A DNA stretch of 64,000 bases from Desulfurococcales archaeon (GTDB taxonomy: Archaea > Thermoproteota > Thermoprotei_A > Sulfolobales > Desulfurococcaceae), in contig JALVYU010000026.1 in NCBI GenBank assembly GCA_027022365.1, positions 124,001 to 188,000 of the forward strand, in the 5' to 3' direction. This document shows positions 27,253 to 36,156 of this stretch, piece by piece (position 1 is the first letter of the stretch; every line of letters starts with the position of its first letter). A model generated the notes under the pieces. That model was not told the origin of the DNA. It made no database searches and worked only from the letters and a program-made list of their open reading frames with translations. The translations under genes were made by a program, and so were the position numbers.

Positions 27253-29493
27253 CTAGGAATAAACAGACGGCTTGAGATACTCTCTTGGAAGCCTCTGCCT
27301 TGCTCTCGTCGCCCATTCCTCGTATATCCTTACTATCTCCGGGGTTATCGATGGCTTTACCTTCTCCATCGCCTCTAGGAAGTGCCTCATATGTATCTGT
27401 GTGATATTTATGTCTTCCTTAAGCGCTCTCATGGCTGCTTCACGAACAAGTGCCTCTAGATCAGCACCGCTATAACCTTCAGTTCTCTGTGCAAGCTCGT
27501 AGAGGTCCACGTCGGGCGCCAAAGGCATGTTACGCGTATGTATCTTTAGTATTTCGAGCCTCGAGTTGACATCGGGTGGCGGCACATAGATGAGTTTATC
27601 GAATCTCCCTGGCCTCAGTAGGGCTGGGTCTAGTATATCGGGCCTATTGGTCGCCGCTATCACTACTACGTTCTCAAGACCGGATATCCCGTCCATTTCT
27701 GTTAGTAGCTGGCTAACTATTCTCTCGGTAACTCTTGTATCGGCAGCATATCCTCTAGCTGGCGCAATTGCATCGATCTCGTCGAAGAAGATCACTACGG
27801 GCGCGTACATTCTCGCCTTACGGAATATCTCCCTAACAGCCTTCTCTGATTCTCCTACCCATTTGCTTAGGATTTCGGGCCCTCTTACTGCTATGAAGTT
27901 GGCGCCGCTCTCGGTGGCGACAGCCTTAGCCAACAAAGTCTTACCAGTACCCGGGGGGCCATAGAGTAGTATACCCTTTGGAGGCCTTATGCCGAGGCGC
28001 TTGAACACCTCGGGATATTTCATGGGCCATTCAACAGCTTGTTTTAGCTCCTGTTTAGCCTCCTCTAGGCCTCCGATATCGTTCCAGGAGACCTCAGGGA
28101 CTTCAACATAGATCTCTCTTAGGCCGCTCGGCACTATTTCTTTATATGCCGCCATGAAATCCTCCATTCTCACCTCCATTTTCTCGAGTACTTCCGGCGG
28201 TATCGTGTCGCTGTCCAGATCTATTTCGGGCAGGTATCTGCGTAGCGCGTTTAAGGCGGCCTCTCTTACGAGTGCAGCTATGTCGGCGCCAGTGTACCCA
28301 TGTGTTATCTCGGCGAGCTTCTTCAAGTCAACATTGTCTGCCAGAGGCATTCCTCTGGTATGGATCTGTAGTATTTCTAGTCTTCCCTGCTTATCTGGCA
28401 GCGGTATCTCGATTTCACGGTCGAATCTGCCCGGTCTTCTCAGCGCGGGGTCAAGAGCGTTGGGTCTGTTAGTCGCCGCTATCACTATTACGTCTCCACG
28501 GCTCTCTAGACCATCCATAAGGGCTAGTAGCTGTGCTACTACCCTCCTTTCTACTTCGCCCATTACTTCATCTCTCTTCGGCGCAATTGCATCGATCTCG
28601 TCGATGAAGATTATCGCTGGAGCGTTCTTCTTTGCTTGCTCAAATATTTCTCTTAGCCTCTGCTCTGACTCACCATAGAACTTGCTCATTATCTCTGGTC
28701 CGTTTATCGCGATGAAGTAAGCCTCTGACTCATTAGCAACTGCTTTGGCAAGCAATGTCTTGCCCGTGCCCGGCGGGCCGTATAGGAGTATGCCTTTAGG
28801 CGGATCTATTCCTAAGCGCTTGAACAGCTCCGGATGCCTCAGTGGAAGTTCAACCATTTCGCGTATCTTCCTGATGATATGCTTCATGCCTCCGATATCC
28901 TCGTAAGTTACGCGCGGCACTTTGTAGGCATCCATGGGTTTTTCTAGAAGGACGACGTTAGTTGTTCTCTTGATTATGACAGGCCCCTTCGGCTTCGTGA
29001 AGACTACTTTGAGGGGCAGGCTCTGGCCAAGTATTGGTATCATGACAATATCTTCTTCCATAACAGGCCTGTCGAGGAGCTTGTTCTTTACATAATTAGC
29101 CAGCCTATGGTCTGCCGGGGCGAAGTACTTAGCGGGAGCTAGTTTTACAACGACAGCTGGTGGCACGTTTATTTTCTCGATAACCACCTTGTCACCGATC
29201 TTAACGCCGGCGTTCTGCCGGGTTATATTGTCGAGCCTGATAATGCCTAGTCCGCGGTCCTGAGGCCTCCCCTGTATTACCCTTACAACAGTCCTCCTTT
29301 TCCCCTCGACCGCTATTATGTCGCCGTTCTCTAGCCCCAGTTTCTCCATGACCTCCGGATCTATGCGTGCAATACCCTTACCCACGTCCTTAGGCTCTGC
29401 TTCTAGAACCCTCAATGTGATCTTGTTCTTATCCTTCTTGGAAGAGGCTGATATGTTCACCGACCCCCACACCTTAAACAGTGGTAAACACAT
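27253..29493 (-). CDS. cdc48: Cdc48/VCP-family AAA+ ATPase
   Basis: 746 residues: N-terminal double-psi barrel ([17 protein letters not shown]), then two AAA modules, each with [15 protein letters not shown] (Walker A near 239 and 512), Walker [13 protein letters not shown] and [12 protein letters not shown], and arginine-finger segments [11 protein letters not shown] and [11 protein letters not shown]. It unfolds proteins for degradation. The last residues are VYS, a hydrophobic-Tyr-X tail used to dock on the 20S proteasome. The first 11 residues may not be translated: GTG 29460 is an alternative start close to GGGGGT. Confidence 0.95.
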   Translation of the reverse strand: MCLPLFKVWGSVNISASSKKDKNKITLRVLEAEPKDVGKGIARIDPEVMEKLGLENGDIIAVEGKRRTVVRVIQGRPQDRGLGIIRLDNITRQNAGVKIGDKVVIEKINVPPAVVVKLAPAKYFAPADHRLANYVKNKLLDRPVMEEDIVMIPILGQSLPLKVVFTKPKGPVIIKRTTNVVLLEKPMDAYKVPRVTYEDIGGMKHIIRKIREMVELPLRHPELFKRLGIDPPKGILLYGPPGTGKTLLAKAVANESEAYFIAINGPEIMSKFYGESEQRLREIFEQAKKNAPAIIFIDEIDAIAPKRDEVMGEVERRVVAQLLALMDGLESRGDVIVIAATNRPNALDPALRRPGRFDREIEIPLPDKQGRLEILQIHTRGMPLADNVDLKKLAEITHGYTGADIAALVREAALNALRRYLPEIDLDSDTIPPEVLEKMEVRMEDFMAAYKEIVPSGLREIYVEVPEVSWNDIGGLEEAKQELKQAVEWPMKYPEVFKRLGIRPPKGILLYGPPGTGKTLLAKAVATESGANFIAVRGPEILSKWVGESEKAVREIFRKARMYAPVVIFFDEIDAIAPARGYAADTRVTERIVSQLLTEMDGISGLENVVVIAATNRPDILDPALLRPGRFDKLIYVPPPDVNSRLEILKIHTRNMPLAPDVDLYELAQRTEGYSGADLEALVREAAMRALKEDINITQIHMRHFLEAMEKVKPSITPEIVRIYEEWATRARQRLPREYLKPSVYS

Positions 29494-29601
29494 ATGAATT
29501 AGTGATAGGCATCATCCTACGGTTAGAGAATCGTATAATCCCCTTAAATACTATTGTTAACAAAAGAGTTCATGCTATTGTTACAGGAGGGATAAAAACC
29601 G

Positions 29602-29877
29602 TTACTCGCTAATCCTGTGTACGGCTTCTACCTCTACCTGGCTTACCCCCTCAACACCCATGACGGCTTTCTCCAGCGGCTCTGTGCCTCCTTCAGTCTC
29701 CTCGGGCATGAATACGTATAGCCTGAGAGCTTTCAGGCCGAACGCGATGGGCTCAATATCGTATCCCTTGATCTCGTAGCCCTTCGGTAAAGCCTCAGCG
29801 ATCTTGTTCTTGAGCTCTTCTAGGTCAATATTTATATCTTCAGGTAGAACCTTTAGAAGTACGAGCACCTTAGCCAT
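29602..29877 (-). CDS. Archaeal elongation factor 1-beta (aEF1B)
   Basis: 91 residues matching aEF1-beta, the guanine nucleotide exchange factor for aEF1A. VLVLLKVLPEDINIDLEELKNKI, YDIEPIAFGLKALRLYV and EGVSQVEVEAVHR are typical. It sits 19 bp downstream of a zinc-ribbon gene on the same strand, an arrangement I know from other archaea, so a translation-related operon is likely. Confidence 0.92.
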   Translation of the reverse strand: MAKVLVLLKVLPEDINIDLEELKNKIAEALPKGYEIKGYDIEPIAFGLKALRLYVFMPEETEGGTEPLEKAVMGVEGVSQVEVEAVHRISE

Positions 29878-29896
29878 ACATGTACACCTCTCCTAG

Positions 29897-30115
29897 TTAT
29901 GGGCCCCTGAACCCGCAGTTGGGGCATACATATGGTACGGATAGCTTTCTACACTTCTTACATCTTCTTATAATTACCTGTCCACAGTTTGGGCAGATAA
30001 ACGCTGTACCGTGCTCGTGGGGCGGGATTATTCGGTGACAACTACTGCATACTGGCGGCGAAGCAGCCTCCAGCAGCGATATGTTCTCCGTCTCCAAAGT
30101 GTATTTCGCACCCAT
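29897..30115 (-). CDS. Zinc-ribbon RNA-binding protein (COG2888-like)
   Basis: 72 residues with four CxxC pairs: CSSC, CPNC, CKKC and CPNC, spaced for two zinc ribbons, the typical form of the archaeal COG2888 protein usually found beside aEF1-beta. Probable nucleic acid or ribosome binder; no enzyme activity expected. Divergent from pth2 with a 117-bp spacer. Confidence 0.85.
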   Translation of the reverse strand: MGAKYTLETENISLLEAASPPVCSSCHRIIPPHEHGTAFICPNCGQVIIRRCKKCRKLSVPYVCPNCGFRGP

Positions 30116-30232
30116 TTCCAGTCACTCCCACAATGCACTTCTACTATGCTATCCGATAATCTTTTAGGGAGACTTAAAAAAGTATTCCAAACTACTCCCG
30201 AGTAATGTATTCTGAGCATTCGGTGATTAGGG

Positions 30233-30595
30233 ATGATCGATGGTGATTATAAGCAGGTAATAGTCGTACGTACAGATATACGTATGAGTAAGGGCAAATT
30301 AGCAGTTCAAGTGGCGCATGCCTCCGTGATAGCAGCGTTCACAGCCTATAGAGAATATAGAAAATGGTTCGATAAATGGTGGTCTACTGGCCAGAAAAAA
30401 GTTGCGTTAAAAGGAGGTGATGAGAAAGAACTCTTAGCGATAGCTGACCAGGCCATACGCTCTGATCTACCAGTAGGTATAGTTAGGGATGCCGGCCTCA
30501 CAGAGCTTCCCCCCGGGACTCTCACGGCAGTCGCGATCGGGCCTGCTCCAGCGGATAAAATAGACCGTATAACGGGGAGGCTAAAACTATTATGA
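30233..30595 (+). CDS. pth2: Peptidyl-tRNA hydrolase, Pth2 type
   Basis: 120 residues. VRTDIRMSKGKLAVQVAHASV and the later LPVGIVRDAGLTELPPGTLTAVAIGPAP are characteristic of Pth2, which releases stalled peptidyl-tRNAs. Starts with ATG 30233. Stop overlaps the truD start by 4 bases, so the two are translated in tandem. Confidence 0.95.
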   Translation: MIDGDYKQVIVVRTDIRMSKGKLAVQVAHASVIAAFTAYREYRKWFDKWWSTGQKKVALKGGDEKELLAIADQAIRSDLPVGIVRDAGLTELPPGTLTAVAIGPAPADKIDRITGRLKLL

Positions 30596-31680
30596 TTAGA
30601 TCTAATAGGCTTATAGACCATATCACTGGGATCAAATACTATTTATTCAATAAGTATATTGATTATCCATTCAGACATACTGAAAAAACCTTCTACGTTG
30701 AAGAGATCGTTGACCTCAAGGGCCTAGGATTTACGGAAGAGAAAACAGACTACACGGTATTTTTGATGACTAAGAGGAATATCGAGACAATAAAAGCGAT
30801 AGAGATCATTGCACGAGTGCTCGGCATACCTTCCTCGAACATATACTATCTCGGCCTAAAGGACAAGCATGCTACATCGAAACAATATATCTTCATAAAA
30901 ACATCTATTCTAAGGAGAAAACCTCCCGAAAGCCTCCACAATGATATGATAGAGCTTCGACTCATCGGCTATGTTAGGCGCAAGCCTTCGAGAAAGTTTC
31001 TCTTAGGGAATAAATTCAAGATCGTTATTGAAAACAAAGACGTTGTTGAAGACTTGGAATCAATGATGAGAGAAATTAATTCCCGTGGTTTACCCAATTA
31101 TTATGGCTACCAGAGATTCGGTGCAAGAAGGCCAAATTCACATATTCTCGGAAAATTTCTTCTCCTTAACCTATACGATCTCTTTACAGGAGAGCTCTTG
31201 AACACTATTTACTCTTATGAGGACGACAAGGAAATAGTTGCTAGGTGTACGAAAAGGTTTTCTGGAAAACGTTTTATCTATGAGGAATTATTTTCTTCAG
31301 TGTACAAGCTTTTCAAGACGAGTACATCAAGAAAGCGTATCCTAACATTATTACTGGAAGCATATCTATCATATCTGTTTAACGCACTACTGAATAAGAT
31401 AATTGAGGAACATGGATGGAGCGCACTAAACAGAGTTTACCCGGTAGCGTCTTGTAGGGATTCCCAGAAATATTATGGTGAAATACTTGTTTCTGAGGAC
31501 ATACCATATGATCTCCTCAAGGGCATTCCATGCTGGTTTAGAACAGGGATCCTTATTCCAAAGAATGTATCAATCTATAATCTCGATGATAGGACTTTCC
31601 TCGAGTTCGAGCTAGGAGTAGGAGAGTATGCTTCAGTAGTTCTCAGAGAGATCTTTAAGAATAAATATATGTTATATTAG
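30592..31680 (+). CDS. truD: tRNA pseudouridine synthase TruD
   Basis: 362 residues. Catalytic motif YLGLKDKHATSKQ with Asp91; NYYGYQRFGARRPNSH and RVYPVASCRDS belong to the TruD core plus insertion domain. Makes pseudouridine 13 (and in archaea other sites) in tRNA. Coupled to pth2 by a 4-base overlap; convergent with the KH-type protein gene (8 bp). Confidence 0.93.
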   Translation: MIRSNRLIDHITGIKYYLFNKYIDYPFRHTEKTFYVEEIVDLKGLGFTEEKTDYTVFLMTKRNIETIKAIEIIARVLGIPSSNIYYLGLKDKHATSKQYIFIKTSILRRKPPESLHNDMIELRLIGYVRRKPSRKFLLGNKFKIVIENKDVVEDLESMMREINSRGLPNYYGYQRFGARRPNSHILGKFLLLNLYDLFTGELLNTIYSYEDDKEIVARCTKRFSGKRFIYEELFSSVYKLFKTSTSRKRILTLLLEAYLSYLFNALLNKIIEEHGWSALNRVYPVASCRDSQKYYGEILVSEDIPYDLLKGIPCWFRTGILIPKNVSIYNLDDRTFLEFELGVGEYASVVLREIFKNKYMLY

Positions 31681-31688
31681 GACTCATA

Positions 31689-32189
31689 TTACTCGAACCT
31701 TATCCTTACAGGACGCCCAAGGAGCTCTGACAATATTTCCTCCAGATATTTCCTCTTGCCAGCCAAAAATCTCTGGTCTTGTCTAGAGATCCTTATGACC
31801 GTCTGCTCCGATCCATCCGGTAGCCATAGAGTGTTTATGCCTAGGAGACTTGCAGGATAGATTAACTGCTCAACAATCCTCTTCTTCTCCGGAGAATAAT
31901 TGACAACTCTGACCCTTGCTCTAAGCTTGCTTGACAACTTCTTGCTTAACCGTTCGAGTATCTCCATATTGTCTATTCCGCGTATCAGTATCACTATGAA
32001 GCTATCATACTTGTATGAGCGAACATATTCTCCTTGATCTCTTAGCTCCTTGATCTGCTCCTCGATCTCCATTAGTGATTTCATTATCGGTATTTCGTAC
32101 TCCTTAACGATCCCCGTGTCTACTTTGCGCTGGCAGCTGGGACAGAGTATACCGCTACGTACACATATTCTATCGAGCGGGTACCTCAA
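31689..32189 (-). CDS. KH-domain protein with N-terminal zinc-binding cysteines (NusA-like)
   Basis: 166 residues. N-terminal C9, C16 and C19 (ICVRSGILCPSC) suggest a zinc site. Two alpha/beta segments follow with KH features, including SFIVILIRGIDN and LLGINTLWLPDGSEQTVIRI. Comparable archaeal proteins beside pth2/truD are annotated as transcription elongation or NusA-like factors. RNA binding is likely; precise role unknown. TTG 32189 follows GGTGAGG, which supports the start. Confidence 0.65.
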   Translation of the reverse strand: MRYPLDRICVRSGILCPSCQRKVDTGIVKEYEIPIMKSLMEIEEQIKELRDQGEYVRSYKYDSFIVILIRGIDNMEILERLSKKLSSKLRARVRVVNYSPEKKRIVEQLIYPASLLGINTLWLPDGSEQTVIRISRQDQRFLAGKRKYLEEILSELLGRPVRIRFE

Positions 32190-32393
32190 TGTTTCTTCCT
32201 CACCGTCCGCCCATTACTCTGTTTCATTCACAGTTAGGACTAGATAAGTCAGTAGAGTATATTAATGGTATCCCTAGGTATCCCTGCAAAGCATGCATGA
32301 AGGAAGAGGTGACATTTTGTCTCCTCGGTAACCGGCGCATCAATCATCCCGGCCCGGTCTCGAGGAGAAGGTACCTCATTGGAACATTGCACT

Positions 32394-32485
32394 AACAATG
32401 GATTGAAGGCCGGGAACCCCCGAGTCATCCCATGCCTGTTCGGCAGATGTCGCTCGGGGAGCGGGGGTCATTCTCCACTATTGTT
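32394..32485 (+). ncRNA. Candidate structured non-coding RNA (GC-rich fold)
   Basis: A nested fold: AACAATGGA (32394-32402) pairs with TCC and ATTGTT (32474-32485); inside, CCCCGAG (32418-32424) pairs with CTCGGGG (32453-32459); at the tip TGCC-TGTTC-GGCA (32433-32445). The GC content is well above its surroundings, a known hallmark of RNA genes in moderate-GC hyperthermophiles. A T-rich stretch (AAATATTTTTGA) follows at 32497 as a possible terminator. No known RNA family matched by eye; it lacks an ACA box, so H/ACA is not supported. Confidence 0.4.
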
Positions 32486-32527
32486 CTCTTCTGATAAATA
32501 TTTTTGACCCCAGTACAAATCCTCGTT

Positions 32528-32581
32528 ATGATGAGGTGTTCCGGCGGAACTGAGCCCCGGCGATGATGTACTCTTCGCTGA
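32528..32581 (+). ncRNA. Candidate box C/D small RNA
   Basis: Order of boxes: C (ATGATGA, 32528-32534), D' (CTGA, 32550-32553), C' (ATGATGT, 32563-32569), D (CTGA, 32578-32581). Guides would be 15 and 8 nt. Such RNAs direct 2'-O-methylation at the nucleotide paired 5 positions before D or D'. The second guide is short and the terminal stem weak, so this is moderate. Targets were not identified. Confidence 0.45.
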
Positions 32582-32588
32582 CCCGACG

Positions 32589-33143
32589 CTACTTGATCTT
32601 CAGACCGATACTGGCTAGCCTGTTCTTTATGAGTATTTGTTCTTCCCGCGGGAATAGCTTAATAGTCCTCTCAATCAGTTTTAGATCAATCTTTTTCAGC
32701 TTCTTTATATAATTGGAGAGTTTCTCTAAATCAATGCCCTGCCTGGCTTTCAGTACAAAATATTCTTCTTGCTTGATGAGCTTGACCTTGTATCCTTCAA
32801 GCTTAATACTTCTAGCAGATTCTAGTATCTCTAGAGGAATATTGAAATCCATGAAATTCTCATATATCTCAATTATGATCTCTTTATCGCCCACCGACGC
32901 TATGAACCTGGGCGTACCTATATCGGTAGTAGTATAGCCCCACCCCTCCTTCTCGGCTATTTCTCCATAGAACTCCTGCTCAATAAGGGGACTCGGCTCC
33001 AAGGCATATAAATCCACGTCTCCACGAAACGTCCGGGTTTTTAATGCCAATTGCACGACTGTATCTCCTATAATCACATAGTCTACACCGTGATCAATAA
33101 GTCTACCTAGGACAAACGCTAGTTCTTTCAAACCATAACCCAT
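32589..33143 (-). CDS. Nucleotidyltransferase-fold protein
   Basis: 184 residues. VDYVIIGDTVVQLALKTRTFRGDVDLYAL resembles the minimal nucleotidyltransferase core: a degenerate GG/S motif then D-x-D (DVDLY). RGDVDLY supplies two acidic residues. The rest is helical and charged. Similar proteins serve as toxin-like or uncharacterised NTases; no antitoxin or HEPN partner is adjacent. ATG 33143 has GGGTGACGGG upstream. Confidence 0.6.
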   Translation of the reverse strand: MGYGLKELAFVLGRLIDHGVDYVIIGDTVVQLALKTRTFRGDVDLYALEPSPLIEQEFYGEIAEKEGWGYTTTDIGTPRFIASVGDKEIIIEIYENFMDFNIPLEILESARSIKLEGYKVKLIKQEEYFVLKARQGIDLEKLSNYIKKLKKIDLKLIERTIKLFPREEQILIKNRLASIGLKIK

Positions 33144-33219
33144 TACCCGTCACCCTCACGAGTCATGATAGTATTTCATCAATGCTAATTTAAAGTATAG
33201 GTGTCCCTTAGGGAGAAAA

Positions 33220-33227
33220 CTATATAG
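33220..33227 (+). promoter_or_regulatory. TATA box for tRNA-Arg(CCT)
   Basis: CTATATAG located 32 bases before the tRNA start, in an otherwise non-coding spacer. Good distance for archaeal box A. Confidence 0.5.
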
Positions 33228-33258
33228 AGACAACTACCTAGGAGAACAATTATTGGAT

Positions 33259-33355
33259 GGGCCCGTAGCCTAGCCAGGATAGGGCGCCGGCCTCCTAAGC
33301 ACATCTCGACTGCAGGGCCAGCCGGAGACCCGGGGTTCGAATCCCCGCGGGCCCG
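33259..33355 (+). tRNA. tRNA-Arg (anticodon CCT) with a 22-nt intron
   Basis: GGGCCCG (33259-33265) pairs with CGGGCCC (33348-33354), then G; CCA is not encoded. The anticodon arm CCGGC-CTCCTA is interrupted after position 37 by 22 nt (33298-33319), and resumes with A and GCCGG. Anticodon CCT at 33294-33296. T-arm CGGGG-TTCGAAT-CCCCG. The intron at 37/38 fits the canonical bulge-helix-bulge site cut by the archaeal splicing endonuclease. Confidence 0.94.
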
Positions 33356-33379
33356 CATAACTCATTCTCCTACAACAGC

Positions 33380-33739
33380 TCAGATACATTGTTCCGCCTT
33401 CAGACCAGTCACGTATGCTCCAGCTATTACTGCGATAAACCATAATTCTAGGAACAAGTAGCCAAGGTATAGTGGCCCGATACTGGTTAGTATGAGCCAT
33501 AGAACTCCTATAAAATACGCGATCAGGGTCACTACACCGTGAAAGATCCCGGCTCTCCTTATGCGTTGATCGTTACCACCTATTTTCATCCATCCAGTTG
33601 GTAGTGGCAACCAGTCGAAGAAGGCTGCTATGAGGAACAAGAATTTAATATTATAGATGACCGCTGTTATGAAGAATACACCTGCTATAGCTACGCATAG
33701 TAGTGTTTTTGACATGTTGGATATCAATATTTTCTTCAT
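33380..33739 (-). CDS. Small membrane protein, unknown
   Basis: 119 residues with about four hydrophobic segments (LLCVAIAGVFFITAVIY, FLFLIAAFFDWLPL, GVVTLIAYFIGVLWLIL, LFLELWFIAVIAGAYV). Not recognised. ATG 33739 follows a GGGAGATGA site. Its 3' end lies close to the tRNA gene, convergent to it. Confidence 0.6.
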   Translation of the reverse strand: MKKILISNMSKTLLCVAIAGVFFITAVIYNIKFLFLIAAFFDWLPLPTGWMKIGGNDQRIRRAGIFHGVVTLIAYFIGVLWLILTSIGPLYLGYLFLELWFIAVIAGAYVTGLKAEQCI

Positions 33740-33806
33740 CTCCCACGAAACTTTTTTGTTTAAAAATAGGAAGAGATAGCCTAAAACTTTTTAGATATAT
33801 TCATAC

Positions 33807-34985
33807 CTAGGAGAACATCGTATGTATATCGTAGTATATCTGCCACGCCTTATTCCTAATTCGATTGCTAAAGCCTATGGCTTCATAGCCTATCGGTGTC
33901 CGTTCTTGAAGCACAGTACAACTGGCATAACTAGATGTTTCTTCGCACTTTATAGTCGGTGAGAGGCCGAGAGATTCAGCTTCCTTCAAGCTCAGCCCTA
34001 CCCTGATTATATGTGCTCCACCGATATTCTCATAGATTGTTGGCACGATCCCTCTTGTCTCCTTCCTAGTCCCCGTAATGTTCCTCGCTATGATCCTAGC
34101 ATAATGGGCGGCAATAAAGCCGAGGGGCCTATACACTTCTTTCCCGGTTATCAGGTCATGGCTTAATGAACAGTCTCCAGCGGCATAGATGCCGTCAATG
34201 CTCGTCATGCCGTTTCTCCGTATCCTTATCACTCCACGCAGCATCTCAATACCTGTTCCTTTAACTAGCTCGGTGTTCGGCCTTACACCCGTGGCAAACA
34301 CAACTATGTCTACTGGCTCGATTTTCCCAGAGGCTTTTATTTCTCTAGCAGATTTATCGCCTACGATCTCCTCGACCCTTGACCTCGTACGTATCCTAAT
34401 ACCTTTGCTCATCAGGTATTTCTCCAGTTTAGTAGATAACGGGTGATCTATCACTCCCGGCAAAATATCTTCCATAAGCTCGTAGACAGTAACTCGTACG
34501 CCAAGCTTATTGAGTGCCGTTGCCGCTGAGAGACCAACTAGTCCCGCACCGATCACCGCCACTCTTGCTGTTCTAGGTATTCTAGATAATTTCTTCAAGT
34601 CCTCGAGATCATAGAATGTCATAACGTTTTTCAGCTCGGTCCCCTTTAATGGGGGTATGAACGGCTTCCCACCGGTGGCGATCACGAGGTTATCATATGT
34701 GATCTCACCGTTACGTCTTAGTACAACTGTCTTATTACCAATGTTGAGTCTCGTGGCTACATCTTGCAGGATTTTCACTCCTTTATCTAGGAGCATGTTG
34801 TATATCCCTATGTAGGCGTAATCGATCGATAATTTCTCGCCGAGGATTTCTGCAAGTCTATGTTTTGAGTAAGGCGGCCACTCCGCGGCAACCAGTACTA
34901 TATTGCTTGGCTTATAACCATATTTTACTAGATAATATGCAGTATATAATCCCCCTATTCCTCCCCCTATAATAACTGTCTTCAC
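33807..34985 (-). CDS. FAD-dependent pyridine nucleotide oxidoreductase
   Basis: 392 residues of the two-dinucleotide-binding-domain flavoprotein group. FAD site MKTVIIGGGIGGLYTAY; NAD(P)H site VAVIGAGLVGLSAATAL; ATG motif VFATGVRPNTELV; second FAD motif IYAAGDCSLSHD. The Cys of CoA-disulfide reductase/NADH oxidase is missing (PPYSKHRL), so it is more like a ferredoxin/rubredoxin reductase than a peroxide-forming oxidase. Seven bases downstream of the 158-aa Fe-S protein gene, so they probably act together, moving electrons between ferredoxin-type clusters and NAD(P)H. This is inference. Confidence 0.82.
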   Translation of the reverse strand: MKTVIIGGGIGGLYTAYYLVKYGYKPSNIVLVAAEWPPYSKHRLAEILGEKLSIDYAYIGIYNMLLDKGVKILQDVATRLNIGNKTVVLRRNGEITYDNLVIATGGKPFIPPLKGTELKNVMTFYDLEDLKKLSRIPRTARVAVIGAGLVGLSAATALNKLGVRVTVYELMEDILPGVIDHPLSTKLEKYLMSKGIRIRTRSRVEEIVGDKSAREIKASGKIEPVDIVVFATGVRPNTELVKGTGIEMLRGVIRIRRNGMTSIDGIYAAGDCSLSHDLITGKEVYRPLGFIAAHYARIIARNITGTRKETRGIVPTIYENIGGAHIIRVGLSLKEAESLGLSPTIKCEETSSYASCTVLQERTPIGYEAIGFSNRIRNKAWQIYYDIHTMFS

Positions 34986-34992
34986 GGCCCGC

Positions 34993-35469
34993 TCACCCTC
35001 TATTTATTATGTTTAGGTACTCGTACACTGTTCTTGTAGCGCCTCCTATACGCCTCATCTTCACCTGGTGTGCTGGCAAATACATTATGGCACCAGTGGG
35101 ACAAACGCGAACACAGGCTGGATCCCCGCCGCAGAGATCACATTTGACCAGCTCACCGCCGTAGGATTCCCTGATCGCGCCGAAGGGGCAGACGGATATA
35201 CATGCTTTACATGTGGTGCATTTCGACTGATCTAGTATAACGCGTCCGTTCTCAACATGGAGGGCATCGAATTCGCAGACATTGACACACGGTGCTGGTT
35301 CACAATGTCTACACACAGCTATATCTACGACTACTCCTTTCTCCACCACTATTGTTATCATGGCCTGTCTTTCATCGATTACACCGCTTCTGGCAAGAGA
35401 ACAGGCAAACACACATCTCATGCACGCGTTACATTTTTCCAGATCTATATCGAGCACGTGCTTGACCAA
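34993..35469 (-). CDS. Four-cluster [4Fe-4S] electron-transfer protein (second)
   Basis: 158 residues with sixteen cysteines in four sets: CNACMRCVFAC, CRHCEPAPCVNVC, CTTCKACISVC and CDLCGGDPACVRVC. This is the polyferredoxin subunit form (HycB/DMSO-reductase-B like). TTG 35469 is followed by VKHVLDIDLEKC. Its gene leads directly into the FAD oxidoreductase gene. A 106-bp gap separates it from the AOR partner subunit, leaving room for a separate promoter. It is similar in layout to the 191-aa protein upstream, perhaps a paralogue. Confidence 0.88.
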   Translation of the reverse strand: MVKHVLDIDLEKCNACMRCVFACSLARSGVIDERQAMITIVVEKGVVVDIAVCRHCEPAPCVNVCEFDALHVENGRVILDQSKCTTCKACISVCPFGAIRESYGGELVKCDLCGGDPACVRVCPTGAIMYLPAHQVKMRRIGGATRTVYEYLNIINRG

Positions 35470-35575
35470 TACCGATCATCTCTCTCCCTTATACAAACAA
35501 ACCCCTATGCTCCATCCTCCAACAATATCTAACTAGAGGGTTAATTAGAAGGGAAGAGAAAAAATAGTGTTAAGG

Positions 35576-36151
35576 TTAGATATTGAGCTTCTTCCTCTCC
35601 TCCCAGATCCTATACAGGGTCTTGACGGCCTCTTCGGCCTCCTTTACCCTATTGCCAGCAGGTACCTCAACGCCTTTCTCGAGAACCTCATAGACTATTC
35701 CAACAGACTTGCCTTTCTTCAGCTTTCTTACAACCTCGTATTCTGGACCGTAGAATATTGCTCCGTGCGGACATACTTTTACACATTCTGGGTCTCCGCC
35801 GCAGAGATCACATTTGATCGGCTCGGCTTTCACAGTCAATGATATGGCTCCGAACGGGCAGGCGTACACACACTCGCGGCAACCTATACACTTGTTATAA
35901 TCTATAAGCCATGCACCAGCCTTCTCGTCAAAGTATATCGCGTTAGCGGGGCATGCACGTGCACATAATGCGTCGTTGCACTGCAGGCAGAATACTGGTG
36001 TTGATGCCTGTATCTCGGGCTTCGTGATAATCGTTATTCTTGACAGGTACGGGTTAACAACGCCGTAGTGTTTGATACTGCATGCTAGTTCGCATAGATG
36101 GCATCCAGTACATTTCTCATAATCTACGGCTAGGATATACCTATGGGCCAT
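35576..36151 (-). CDS. Four-cluster [4Fe-4S] subunit partner of tungsten AOR
   Basis: 191 residues from ATG 36151. This start is decided by GGGAGGTGATC immediately upstream; the longer open frame to 36247 runs into the AOR gene and is not supported. Sixteen Cys in four sets: CTGCHLCELAC, CLQCNDALCARAC, CIGCRECVYAC and CDLCGGDPECVKVC. A helical tail of about 40 residues follows. Five bases downstream of aor, so co-transcribed. Comparable small subunits pair with WOR5-type enzymes in Pyrococcus and with AorB in Aromatoleum. Confidence 0.9.
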   Translation of the reverse strand: MAHRYILAVDYEKCTGCHLCELACSIKHYGVVNPYLSRITIITKPEIQASTPVFCLQCNDALCARACPANAIYFDEKAGAWLIDYNKCIGCRECVYACPFGAISLTVKAEPIKCDLCGGDPECVKVCPHGAIFYGPEYEVVRKLKKGKSVGIVYEVLEKGVEVPAGNRVKEAEEAVKTLYRIWEERKKLNI

Positions 36152-36156
36152 CACGA

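Larger units (their letters stand above)
32190..32588. other. 400-bp intergenic region rich in structure
   Basis: Contains at least three predicted hairpins: GAGGTGACA/TGTCTCCTC around 32311-32330, CATTG/CAATG near 32385-32400, and the GC-rich fold at 32394-32485. A box C/D-like unit lies at 32528-32581. A 58-codon ORF on the minus strand across 32240-32430 has no ribosome site and is treated as chance. Little of the tract looks protein-coding. Confidence 0.45.

Noticed and set aside
28154-28678. 174-aa plus-strand ORF inside cdc48
   Set aside because: Antisense shadow: Ser-rich translation opposite a highly conserved AAA module.
32240-32430. 58-codon minus-strand ORF in the RNA-rich gap
   Set aside because: No ribosome site, no recognisable domain, and it overlaps the predicted hairpins. 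It reads like the chance ORFs seen across structured RNAs.
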